A stretch of 64,000 bases of DNA, taken from positions 62,001 through 126,000 of the forward strand of contig JACMLM010000020.1 in NCBI GenBank assembly GCA_014379595.1. Direction: 5' to 3'. Positions 39,773-48,330 of the stretch are shown here, piece by piece. Numbering within the stretch: position 1 is the stretch's first letter; every line of letters starts with the position of its first letter. A model generated the notes under the pieces. That model worked only from the letters and a program-made list of their open reading frames with translations, was not told where the DNA came from and made no database searches. The stretch is from Anaerolineales bacterium. GTDB taxonomy: Bacteria; Chloroflexota; Anaerolineae; Anaerolineales; Villigracilaceae. The position numbers were made by a program, and so were the translations under genes.

Positions 39773-41071
39773 TTATTTCTTCACATCCTTCACAATCTCT
39801 GCATACACATTCAATGTCTCATCAATATCTGCATCGCTGTGCTCATAACATAAGAACCAAGGTTCACGGGCATCATGATCGGGCATGACTCCGCGAGCAA
39901 TGGCTTTCTCGGTTAATTCAAGATAAAGAGTCTGATCGCTATTCGCCCAATCCCGCTGACTCTTGACCGAGTCTATATTTAATGAAAACGAGAACATCGC
40001 GGGATAGCCAGTCATCACAACAGGAATATCGTTCTCTTCAAAGATTTCCTTCAAGCCATCCATTAGACGTTGTCCGCGCTTTTCAATTGTTTTCAAAATT
40101 GGTTTGGATTTCAATAAACTTAATGTAGCATATGCACCTGCAATACCAGGCTTGTTATTTGTATACGTCCCACCTTGCGCCACCCCATGTCCAATAATGG
40201 ACATGATTTCCTGTTTACCACCGAAAGCAGCTACAGGGTAACCATTGCCCAAAGCTTTCGCATACGTGACCAGGTCAGGTTTGATGCGATAGTATTCCTG
40301 TGCACCACCGTTCGCGATTCGGAATCCAGTTTTCACTTCATCCAAAATAAAGACACATCCATATTTTTCTGTTTCACTGCGAATGAGTTCAAGGAATCCA
40401 TCCTGCGGATTAATCGCCGCACAATTCCCCTGACAAGGCTCTGAAATCACAGCAGCAATTTGCTCCCCATATGAACGCATAACTCGTTCAAAACCTTCAA
40501 AATCATTGAATGGCAAAGTAATAATAAATTCACGCATTCCTTTTGGAATTCCAGATGAAGCAGGCACTGGTATTGGACTGCGTCGATTGCCATAAGTTTC
40601 TACAGGCGCGTATGTTGACCACAAAGTATGATCATGAAAACCATGATAATTACCTTCGAATTTTAAAATTAAATCACGCCCGGTAAAAGCGCGAGCTACT
40701 CGAATGGCATGCATAGTGGCTTCTGTGCCAGAACATGCCATGCGAACCATATCAATTGCGGGCGACATTTCAACGATCATCTCTGCAACTGCAACTTCAA
40801 GTTCGCCAGTCATTGCAAAGAGGATACCTTTTTGAATTTCTTCAATTACTTTCTGGTCAACTTCATTATACGAGTGCCCCAAAATAATAGGCCCGAACGC
40901 CATGCGATAATCAATATATTTCTTTCCATCTACATCCCAAAGATATGCACCTTTGGCTTTTTCAACATAGGGTGTAATGTTATCTCCCCAAAAACGAAAA
41001 TTGGAATTAACCCCCAAGGGCATTACTTTTTGAGCACGCTGCTGCAATGATTGCGTCTTTGAACCAAACAT
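39773..41071 (-). CDS. glutamate-1-semialdehyde aminomutase-like aminotransferase
   Basis: 432 residues of the class III aminotransferase fold, HemL-like branch: MPLGVNSNFRFWG, YLWDVDGKKYIDYRMAFGP, MACSGTEATMHAIRVARAFTGR, FEGNYHGFHDHTLWS, FILDEVKTGFR and the PLP-lysine segment VTYAKALGNGYPVAAFGG. Heme biosynthesis is unlikely given the location inside an amine catabolic cluster; homologues in such settings act on other amino acids or amino alcohols. The substrate is not decided. The Lrp/AsnC regulator is ~20 bp upstream, so the regulator leads this operon. Confidence 0.8.
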   Translation of the reverse strand: MFGSKTQSLQQRAQKVMPLGVNSNFRFWGDNITPYVEKAKGAYLWDVDGKKYIDYRMAFGPIILGHSYNEVDQKVIEEIQKGILFAMTGELEVAVAEMIVEMSPAIDMVRMACSGTEATMHAIRVARAFTGRDLILKFEGNYHGFHDHTLWSTYAPVETYGNRRSPIPVPASSGIPKGMREFIITLPFNDFEGFERVMRSYGEQIAAVISEPCQGNCAAINPQDGFLELIRSETEKYGCVFILDEVKTGFRIANGGAQEYYRIKPDLVTYAKALGNGYPVAAFGGKQEIMSIIGHGVAQGGTYTNNKPGIAGAYATLSLLKSKPILKTIEKRGQRLMDGLKEIFEENDIPVVMTGYPAMFSFSLNIDSVKSQRDWANSDQTLYLELTEKAIARGVMPDHDAREPWFLCYEHSDADIDETLNVYAEIVKDVKK

Positions 41072-41092
41072 GATGACAATTCTCCTGTTGGA

Positions 41093-41596
41093 TTAATCAG
41101 ATACTGCGACTTTACGTTCGGAAATTTCCTTCGCGATTCTTTCCGGCACCCGCCACTGATACACATCTTTGAGAATGATCGGCACAATGGAGGTTGTCGT
41201 CTTACGAACCCCCTTAACCTTGCGAACTACCTCTGTCACAAAGTGATAGATCTCAGATGTATCTTTTGCAACGATTTGAATACTAATATCGTTTTGACCG
41301 ATGCCACAGGCAACGTAAGTCACGTTTTCAAACGCAGCCATCTTCTTCGCTACATCAAGAATTAAATTCGACTCAACCTCAAGCCAGACATCTGCCTTAA
41401 TCGTAAAGCCAAGTGCCTCAGGGCTAACCACCGCGCTGATCTGGATCACACCCTCATCGATCATACGGTCAATACGATAACGTACGGCACGCTCGGAAAT
41501 ATCCAACATACGACGTGAAATCTCCGAAGCAGACATACGTCCATCTTCAAGAAGTAAATTGACAATTCTTATATCAGTTCTGTCGAATTCATACAT
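41093..41596 (-). CDS. Lrp/AsnC-family regulator 2
   Basis: 167 residues with an N-terminal helix-turn-helix (DIRIVNLLLEDGRMSASEISRRM, then SERAVRYRIDRM) and a C-terminal RAM domain (DVWLEVESNLILDVAKKM, VTYVACGIGQNDISIQIV). As the first gene of the aminotransferase-mmsA-pot run it most likely regulates that operon in response to an amino acid or amine. Autoregulation is usual in the family. Confidence 0.92.
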   Translation of the reverse strand: MYEFDRTDIRIVNLLLEDGRMSASEISRRMLDISERAVRYRIDRMIDEGVIQISAVVSPEALGFTIKADVWLEVESNLILDVAKKMAAFENVTYVACGIGQNDISIQIVAKDTSEIYHFVTEVVRKVKGVRKTTTSIVPIILKDVYQWRVPERIAKEISERKVAVSD

Positions 41597-41669
41597 AAGT
41601 TATATATATTCCTTCCGAAACTTACATGCACAATATACCTTACGGCCTTTTAATCGTCAAGCCACTTAA

Positions 41670-41696
41670 AAAAGAACCGCCGCTGCTCGCGGCGGT
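41670..41696 (-). terminator. intrinsic terminator of the 41717 gene
   Basis: On the minus strand ACCGCCGC-GAGCA-GCGGCGGT is followed by TCTTTTTT. It lies just past the stop of the GT-C-like gene and isolates it from the Lrp gene. Confidence 0.8.
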
Positions 41697-41716
41697 GAAA
41701 TATGATCGAAAACTGA

Positions 41717-43678
41717 CTAGGGATTTAATTTATATAAACTAAATCTTTGATCTCTAAAGATACGTGAAATATTATTAGGATAATTATCTAATAGCTCCAA
41801 CAACCAGCCTGGCTCGCCTTTAATAAGCAAATATTCAACATTATTCTCCTGGAGTCGGGCAAGCCGCTCTTGAGGGGGAATGTCATCGCCAATTAATGAC
41901 TTCCATAATTTGGTTTGTTCTCCTCCAGACTCAACACGAAAGACAAGAGGCATATAGTTTAATGTAAGGCTTGGGATGATGGAGTTCGTGGTTGTATCAG
42001 GCCCGCCAACAATGACAGGTTTATTTACATCCATCTCGTTCATAAGTTTGGCTGTACTAAGGTAATTGGAATAAAAGTCAATTACATCAAGGTTTCTTCT
42101 CTCAATATTTCCCATGGTCCAGGGATGGACATACACAATCGAAGCAACCAATACAAGAATAAAAGAAAGATAATATAGCGGTTGTATCCATGAGATTCTC
42201 TGCTGAAACAACCTAATCTTTTGTATGATTTCAAAACCTACCCAACCTAGAAAAGCAAAAGCCAGACCAAAAGGCATTAGCCAAGTGAGCCGCCATAATT
42301 GGAAAGGCGTAGTAAACATCCCAACGATCCAGCCCGTATAAGGGATCATGCTAACGCCCAGAACAAGAAATGCAGCCAGCACATAACGCGCAGACTTATG
42401 GCGCCAAAAGAAAAATAAACTGACGATTACCGCAACCAGACTTATTTCATAAGGTAAGCCAGGAGTCAGATAAGGAGAGATACCGTAAAATGGCGTCCCT
42501 TCAATAATTTCAACTCGGCGAATTCCAAAACGCTCGAACTCATTATTCGCGGCGACATCTGCAAGCGTGAAACTAAGAGACTGGGAATATTCACCACCGC
42601 CAAAGCGGAAAAAAAATGGGATGACAACGACCGCAGCCAACACACCAATCAGGGAAAAATATTTCCAACGAAAATCTTTCTTGAACAGTAAAGGCAATCC
42701 ATAAACGCCGATAATCATACAGGTCATGCCAAACTGGACAGGATGAGTGAAGGCCATCGCCAATGCCGCAATACCAACAATGATTAGTTTTCGCCGATCT
42801 GGTTTTTCAAAGTATTCAACCGCGAACAAAATTAGAATCAGTGAGATAACAAATGCTGCAACAACCTTATCTTCTGTTATGCGTTGAAAGAAAAGGTCGC
42901 CAGGCTGGTTTGGCCTGGATAAGCGCATCAGGCTAAATCCTTGCGCAAGGATCGCGGCAAATGCAACTGCACGAGGTAGACCAAGAGTCCGCCCGAGGGC
43001 GTAAATGCCTATAAACGAGAAACAGGCTAAGACGGGAGGAAGATACGCCCCCGCAACGATGAGGCCATCTACATAGCTGAGCCCAGATATCATCGCTTCC
43101 ACCAGAGGCCAGTAAGCAATCCAAAAGCGGGGAATTTCCAAACGATTCAACGAATCAGGAAAATTAAAATCCAATACTGGTGCATGTTGATAATAATATA
43201 TCAGCACATTGTATGTAAATGCATCGTCGTGAATAAGAGGAAGGCTGGTGATTGCGGCGAAATAAATTACGCTTCCCGCAGCAAACAAAAACAACAAAAC
43301 TTCCCACCATGTAAATTTTTCAAATTGAAAAGTAATTTTATCTTTCTGTAAAAGAAATAATATCAGTGCAGCAATGCCCCATAGTGCAAACCCCCAGCGG
43401 ATAAATATAAAGTTTAAGTGAAACAGGCGCGCAAACAAACCAAGCAAACCCGTAACAAGGATCGTCAGTGCAAAACCGCCAAGCAAAACTCGCGGGGAAA
43501 TGTTTTTATCATCGGTAATATATAGAAATGCCAGAACACCAGGGATGAGATAAACAAGCAACCCAATGGAAAAACGAAGGATCGCAAAACTCTGAAACCA
43601 CGCCTGCCACGGGAAAAGAGAAAAGAAAAGCCAGAGTGTAATGGCGATTACAGCAAGAAGATTTTTATTTTTCAACAT
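41717..43678 (-). CDS. GT-C-like multi-pass membrane protein
   Basis: 653 residues with about twelve to fourteen membrane segments over the first ~500 residues and a hydrophilic C-terminal ~120 residues. An early extracytoplasmic loop carries HDDAFTY, reminiscent of the acidic catalytic loop in GT-C glycosyltransferases such as those using polyprenyl-phosphate sugars. No close family is recognised. It is transcribed away from the GT2-sulfotransferase-flippase operon that starts 95 bp off, which makes a role in surface glycan or glycolipid synthesis plausible. Confidence 0.62.
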   Translation of the reverse strand: MLKNKNLLAVIAITLWLFFSLFPWQAWFQSFAILRFSIGLLVYLIPGVLAFLYITDDKNISPRVLLGGFALTILVTGLLGLFARLFHLNFIFIRWGFALWGIAALILFLLQKDKITFQFEKFTWWEVLLFLFAAGSVIYFAAITSLPLIHDDAFTYNVLIYYYQHAPVLDFNFPDSLNRLEIPRFWIAYWPLVEAMISGLSYVDGLIVAGAYLPPVLACFSFIGIYALGRTLGLPRAVAFAAILAQGFSLMRLSRPNQPGDLFFQRITEDKVVAAFVISLILILFAVEYFEKPDRRKLIIVGIAALAMAFTHPVQFGMTCMIIGVYGLPLLFKKDFRWKYFSLIGVLAAVVVIPFFFRFGGGEYSQSLSFTLADVAANNEFERFGIRRVEIIEGTPFYGISPYLTPGLPYEISLVAVIVSLFFFWRHKSARYVLAAFLVLGVSMIPYTGWIVGMFTTPFQLWRLTWLMPFGLAFAFLGWVGFEIIQKIRLFQQRISWIQPLYYLSFILVLVASIVYVHPWTMGNIERRNLDVIDFYSNYLSTAKLMNEMDVNKPVIVGGPDTTTNSIIPSLTLNYMPLVFRVESGGEQTKLWKSLIGDDIPPQERLARLQENNVEYLLIKGEPGWLLELLDNYPNNISRIFRDQRFSLYKLNP

Positions 43679-43772
43679 TTTATTTCCTAAAAACAGAGAT
43701 ACCTAGCCAATTATACTTGTTTCGATTATTATCATTTCGCGCTTTTTGGCGCAAGTTTTTTATGGAGTGAAC

Positions 43773-44693
43773 ATGTCTGAGCAAAAGAAAAGTGCGCCTC
43801 GTATTTCGGTCATCATACCCACCTTTAACGAAAGCGAAGCGATTGGTAATATCATCAACGAAATCCATGAGGTTGTAAACAAAATCGATAAGAATCATGA
43901 AATTATTGTGGTTGACGATGGCTCAACCGACAATACCGCAGAAAGTGCGCGAAGTGCTGGCGCAAAAGTAATCCAACATCCATACAATATTGGCAACGGC
44001 GCCGCTGTGAAAACTGGGATCCGCCATGCACACGGAAATATTCTGGTGACCATAGATGGTGATGGCCAACATGACCCAAATGACATTCTTAAACTAGTAC
44101 ATCAAATTGGCCCATATGATATGGTGGTTGGAAGCCGCAATCGAGAATCTGATACTGCTGCTCATCGCGATATTGCCAATATGCTCTTTAATTCTCTTGC
44201 AACCTACATCTCTGGACGCAAGATCGAAGACCTCACCTCGGGCTTTCGAGCCATAAAAACTCATATCGCACGACAATTCATTTATCTTTTGCCAAACAAA
44301 TTTTCATATCCAACCACAATTACGCTTTCGGTTGTAAGAGCAGGATACAGTTTGGGATATGAACCGATCAAATTTGCGAAACGCGTTGGAAAAAGCAAAA
44401 GCAAAATCAAGCCATTACAAGATGGGCTGCGTTTCCTTATGATCATCTTAAAGATCGCTGTTTTCTATGCGCCATTAAAAATATTTGTTCCTCTGAGTAT
44501 ATTCATTTTTATCTTGGGTGTCAGTTACGGACTCTTTAGAATTTTTATTTTCCAGGCACCTTACGGACAAACCTCTGCCCTGCTTATGTCCACTGCCGTT
44601 TTAACTTTTCTTGTAGGGCTAGTATCCGAGCAAATTGCACAACTGCGATTTGACCGAAGCGAGTCTAATTCGCCGATCAACGAAGACGAATGA
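43773..44693 (+). CDS. GT2 glycosyltransferase (dolichyl-phosphate mannose synthase-like)
   Basis: 306 residues from the ATG at 43773, chosen for GGAG 7 bases upstream. The N-terminal ~220 residues are a GT-A domain: ISVIIPTFNESEAIGNII, the VVDDGSTDNT motif and the TIDGDGQHDP metal-binding motif. The C-terminal part has two membrane segments, as in DPM1/GtrB-type enzymes that load a sugar onto a polyprenyl phosphate at the cytoplasmic face. Its stop overlaps the next start by ATGA, so it is coupled to the sulfotransferase. Confidence 0.9.
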   Translation: MSEQKKSAPRISVIIPTFNESEAIGNIINEIHEVVNKIDKNHEIIVVDDGSTDNTAESARSAGAKVIQHPYNIGNGAAVKTGIRHAHGNILVTIDGDGQHDPNDILKLVHQIGPYDMVVGSRNRESDTAAHRDIANMLFNSLATYISGRKIEDLTSGFRAIKTHIARQFIYLLPNKFSYPTTITLSVVRAGYSLGYEPIKFAKRVGKSKSKIKPLQDGLRFLMIILKIAVFYAPLKIFVPLSIFIFILGVSYGLFRIFIFQAPYGQTSALLMSTAVLTFLVGLVSEQIAQLRFDRSESNSPINEDE

Positions 44694-45508
44694 AAGATAC
44701 GCAGCCAATCCTGATCATCTCCACAGGACGTACAGGAACAATCTTCTTATCACGCCTCTTCGCGGACCTGTATCCTGATACTGCTTCCTATCACGAGCGC
44801 GGTGCTTCGAGACCCATCCAAATCCTGACCAATTTACATTTTTCACATCTGCTTCCCAAAAGCGTACTTAAGTCTGCATGGAAGTTACTAAAAGGCAGTG
44901 AAATAGAAAGTTGCGAGAAGAAATTCCATATTGATGCAAATAACTTTCTGTATGGACTTGCATCATTAGCGCCCGAATTATATCCAAATTTGAAAGTAGT
45001 GCATATTGTGCGCGACCCGCGTACATATGTTACGTCTCAATTAAATTTTTCGCTTCAAAAGTGGACAAGTTTCATTGCAAATTATTTTGTCCCATTCTGG
45101 CAGCCTAATCCTTTTTTAATTGGCGAAGTACCATTAAGCAAAATTTTTGGTTTTACAAGGTTTGAAAAATACTGTTGGATATGGAATTTCAAAAATCGAG
45201 TCATGGATGGCTTAGAGAACTCCTCCACACCCTATCTGCGTGTACGATTTGAAGACTTATTCAATACTAGCAATTCCGAAGAATTATTTGGCAAGATCAG
45301 TGAGTTCATTGGCTTACCGACTGTAACAGGAATACGTGATCGTTTTCGTGAACCAGCCAACACATCTTCAAAAACGGACTTTCCCGAATGGCCCGAATGG
45401 ACTCACCAACGAGCTGCCCAACTCCAATCATTTTGTGGGGAACGCATGATTAAATATGGATATGGCAGTGAAACCAACTGGTTGGAAAAAATAAAGAAAA
45501 ATCAATGA
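44690..45508 (+). CDS. sulfotransferase
   Basis: 272 residues using PAPS as donor. The 5'-phosphosulfate loop is ISTGRTGTIFLSRLF at the N-terminus, and the 3'-phosphate motif is VVHIVRDPRTYVTSQLNF. The rest is helical with many aromatic residues. The acceptor is unknown; since it is translationally coupled to both the GT2 and flippase-like genes (ATGA overlaps on both sides), a sulfated lipid or surface glycan is likely. Confidence 0.85.
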   Translation: MKDTQPILIISTGRTGTIFLSRLFADLYPDTASYHERGASRPIQILTNLHFSHLLPKSVLKSAWKLLKGSEIESCEKKFHIDANNFLYGLASLAPELYPNLKVVHIVRDPRTYVTSQLNFSLQKWTSFIANYFVPFWQPNPFLIGEVPLSKIFGFTRFEKYCWIWNFKNRVMDGLENSSTPYLRVRFEDLFNTSNSEELFGKISEFIGLPTVTGIRDRFREPANTSSKTDFPEWPEWTHQRAAQLQSFCGERMIKYGYGSETNWLEKIKKNQ

Positions 45509-46509
45509 ATAAAAATAAAACCCTTATTTATATTTTGAGTGCAGTTTTATCCGCATTTTTTCTTGGCTACGTTCTTATCAATTTGGATTGGGAGATTCTG
45601 CGCACAGCCTTTTCTGATATCCGCTGGGGATGGCTGGGATTGGCGTTTTTAGCATATTTTGTCAATATCCTTTTGAGGGCTTTACGATTTACCCAGTTGA
45701 TCTATTCACGTCCTATAAAATGGATGGAACTTGTCCCCGTTTCTGCACTTCACAATATTCTCATGTATTTGATGCCAGCTAAAACAGGCGATGTAACTTA
45801 TATCTTCATTGCAAAGAACAAATTAGACCTATCGCTTATCGAAGGGACAGCCACTTTGTTCGCGGCACGTTTCTATGACTTTTCAGTTGTTGCTTTGATC
45901 CTAACAATTCTGCTTCCATTTTCAAAAAACGAAATGCCAGAGTGGATATTTCAATCTGCGATTATTTTTTGTGTATTAATATTAGCAGGGACGATTGGGA
46001 TTTTAGTCTTTCTAAGATTTAGCAAACCAACTTTAGTGTCAGACACTTTTCTAAATGAAAACCAGCAGCGAGCTGCTGGACTCCAAAAAATTCGCAGTGC
46101 GTGGAATAAATTTATTATCGGCCTGCGCGAAATACAAAGCCATGGGGCACATGGGAAAGTTGCACTTGTTACGGCAGGGATCTGGCTGTGCATCTACTCG
46201 AATTTTTATTTTGCCGCGCGGAGCATGGGGCTGCCAATTGCGTTCTATCACATTGCGGTAATATCCATGGTAATGATCCCGTTGACCTTGCTTCCGCTGC
46301 AAGGCTTTGCCAATATCGGCACGCATGAAGTGGGGTGGACATCTGTGCTTGTGGCCTTCAACTATCCCTATGACACAGCTCTCGCAATTGCGGCAGGCTC
46401 ACATTTTGTTTTATTATTATCCGTACTCATTTCTGGCGGATTGGCATTTTTTGGAGCACAGTATATTCTGAAAAAACCCCGGTGGTCGAGTAGCCCTGAA
46501 CGACAGTGA
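45505..46509 (+). CDS. lysylphosphatidylglycerol synthase TM-like (UPF0104) protein
   Basis: 334 residues with about eight membrane segments of the UPF0104/AglD family, related to the transmembrane domain of MprF and thought to move or modify lipid-linked compounds. Typical parts are WLGLAFLAYFVNILLRALRF, MYLMPAKTGDVTYIFIAK and PLQGFANIGTHEVGW. Two oddities: residues around QQRAAGLQK are encoded by an R6-type palindrome (46062-46084), and the last nine codons plus stop (RWSSSPERQ) come from an R5 repeat. It is the third gene of the GT2-sulfotransferase operon. Confidence 0.85.
   Translation: MNKNKTLIYILSAVLSAFFLGYVLINLDWEILRTAFSDIRWGWLGLAFLAYFVNILLRALRFTQLIYSRPIKWMELVPVSALHNILMYLMPAKTGDVTYIFIAKNKLDLSLIEGTATLFAARFYDFSVVALILTILLPFSKNEMPEWIFQSAIIFCVLILAGTIGILVFLRFSKPTLVSDTFLNENQQRAAGLQKIRSAWNKFIIGLREIQSHGAHGKVALVTAGIWLCIYSNFYFAARSMGLPIAFYHIAVISMVMIPLTLLPLQGFANIGTHEVGWTSVLVAFNYPYDTALAIAAGSHFVLLLSVLISGGLAFFGAQYILKKPRWSSSPERQ
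46062..46084 (+). repeat. R6 palindrome inside the UPF0104 gene
   Basis: CCAGCAGC-GA-GCTGCTGG followed by ACTCC, matching the form of the second palindrome at 35371-35389. It is read in frame within a cytoplasmic loop region. Confidence 0.55.
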
Positions 46510-46528
46510 AGGGCATATCGAGACCACC
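46481..46528. repeat. R5 palindrome, copy 2
   Basis: GGTGGTCGAGTAGCCCT and AGGGCATATCGAGACCACC are the arms. It encodes the C-terminus and stop codon of the UPF0104 gene. Confidence 0.8.
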
Positions 46529-46554
46529 TGTTAATAGAGCGCGTCTATCCATTT

Positions 46555-46593
46555 GTTGGTCTCGGTATGCTGCTTCGCAGCTACTCGACCAAC
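46555..46593. repeat. R5 palindrome, copy 3
   Basis: GTTGGTCTCGGTATGCTGC and GCAGCTACTCGACCAAC are the arms around a short loop. It is adjacent to copy 2 and lies before the alpha-galactosidase gene. Confidence 0.8.
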
Positions 46594-46627
46594 GGGTCGT
46601 TTATAAAATATAATGAGAGAATAACTC

Positions 46628-48190
46628 ATGATCACAATTCAACTCGCCGAAGTTTTAACCAAATCAAAAATAATCAAGGCAAAAGAAGTAATCATCGAAT
46701 TAACAGCCGCACCGATAAGATATTATCGGCATGGCTGGCAGTCGTGGTCACTTGCGGCGTGGACGGACTTAAGTCCATTACCTGTAGGGAAACCAGCGAT
46801 CTTTCATCCGTTGCAAGTGGATGCGCAACATGTCCATAAAAAATTTCCACATGGGTCATGGTTGGGCGCGGTGGAATTTGAAGATGGCAACATCCTTTTG
46901 CTTGGGGCACTTGCCACAGATGCGCATGTGCACTTCGTCGAGGAGCAGTTATCGGGGCATGGTGAAGCGGATGAACTCGAGTGGTTCATAGCTTACGGGC
47001 AGGAAAATGTCGTCTTCAATGAATATGCTGATCAGTTGGGAAATCGATTCGGAACGACAAAAAAGAATGCCGCGCCGCGTGTGTGGTGTTCATGGTATAG
47101 CTTTTATACAAGCATTGACGAAATCATTTTGCACAAAATATTTGATGAACTTGGCGACCTGCCTTTTGATGTTTTGCAAGTGGACGACGGCTGGCAAGTC
47201 AATATTGGCGATTGGGATGCAAATAAAAAATTTCCATCGGGCATGAATGCACTGGCAGAAAAGATAAAATCAACTGGAAGAAAAGCGGGGCTGTGGTTAG
47301 CTCCATTAATTGCAACCGAGTCTTCTCATTTGTTTCATGAACATTCGGATTGGTTTTTGAAAAATGAGCACGGACGATTTGTATCGGCAGGATTTAATTG
47401 GGGTGAACAAGTGTACGCGCTAGACACAACGCATCCCGCTGTGACCGAGTGGCTGGCTGCGCTGATGAAACAAGTCCGCGCCTGGGGCTTTGACTATCTC
47501 AAGCTGGATTTTTTATATGCGGGCGCATTGAAAGGCAAAAGATTTAAAGACATGTCACGCGAGGCTGCATATCGCGAGTCGCTGCATGTGATGCGTGATG
47601 CCATGGGCACGGATGCATTCTTCTTAACCTGCGGCACACCCATCCTGCCAGCAATCGGGTTATGTGACGCGATCCGCATTGGGCCTGATGTTTCGCATGA
47701 TTGGGAAAAATACCGTGACGCGCATTTATTTTATAACCCCGCCATTCCTGGAACCAGAAATGCGATCCGCACATCGCTTGGCAGATTATGGTTACAACCC
47801 TTACTGCACGTTGACCCTGACGTAGCATATTTTGCGTCCAAAGAAAATTCGCTTACCCAAGAACAAAAACAGCTTTTACAAGATTTAGCCTTTATTTGCA
47901 AATTCAAAGCGACTTCTGACTTGCCACAGTGGCTCACGAAGAAAGAGTTGGAAGAGCTTCGTGCATTTTTGAATGCGAATCCAAAAATCAAACAGCTAAG
48001 CCGCCATACTTTCCAAATCGATGACCGCACTGTGGATTTCACGTCCGCCGTTTCGATGCCTCATATACCCAAAGGAATTATTACGCTCTGGGCTGGGTTT
48101 CTGGGCTGGCTTGGTAACATCCCATTTGTGTTAAGAATTTTCAAGTCATTGGATGATAAGGCGTTGAGGAAAAGAAGGGCGCGTTTATAA
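46628..48190 (+). CDS. GH36-type alpha-galactosidase
   Basis: 520 residues, shorter than classical GH36 enzymes (about 700), mainly because the N-terminal beta domain is reduced. The catalytic barrel is clear: WCSWYSFY, VLQVDDGWQ, AGLWLAPLIA, the nucleophile D294 in YLKLDFLYAG, and the acid/base D354 in IRIGPDVSHDW. It would hydrolyse terminal alpha-galactosyl groups. No signal peptide is seen, so it should be cytoplasmic. It follows the glycolipid-type operon across two R5 palindromes. Confidence 0.9.
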   Translation: MITIQLAEVLTKSKIIKAKEVIIELTAAPIRYYRHGWQSWSLAAWTDLSPLPVGKPAIFHPLQVDAQHVHKKFPHGSWLGAVEFEDGNILLLGALATDAHVHFVEEQLSGHGEADELEWFIAYGQENVVFNEYADQLGNRFGTTKKNAAPRVWCSWYSFYTSIDEIILHKIFDELGDLPFDVLQVDDGWQVNIGDWDANKKFPSGMNALAEKIKSTGRKAGLWLAPLIATESSHLFHEHSDWFLKNEHGRFVSAGFNWGEQVYALDTTHPAVTEWLAALMKQVRAWGFDYLKLDFLYAGALKGKRFKDMSREAAYRESLHVMRDAMGTDAFFLTCGTPILPAIGLCDAIRIGPDVSHDWEKYRDAHLFYNPAIPGTRNAIRTSLGRLWLQPLLHVDPDVAYFASKENSLTQEQKQLLQDLAFICKFKATSDLPQWLTKKELEELRAFLNANPKIKQLSRHTFQIDDRTVDFTSAVSMPHIPKGIITLWAGFLGWLGNIPFVLRIFKSLDDKALRKRRARL

Positions 48191-48330
48191 TCCTTTTAAT
48201 CTACGGCGGTATAATGACATAGTTGATTTGGGACATTAGGCATCAAGAGCTAGACTTTCCATAAGCCGTTATATCACCACTTTATAATATCTAGTTAGCC
48301 CACTCCTCCATAACCAGAAGGTGAAAAAAT

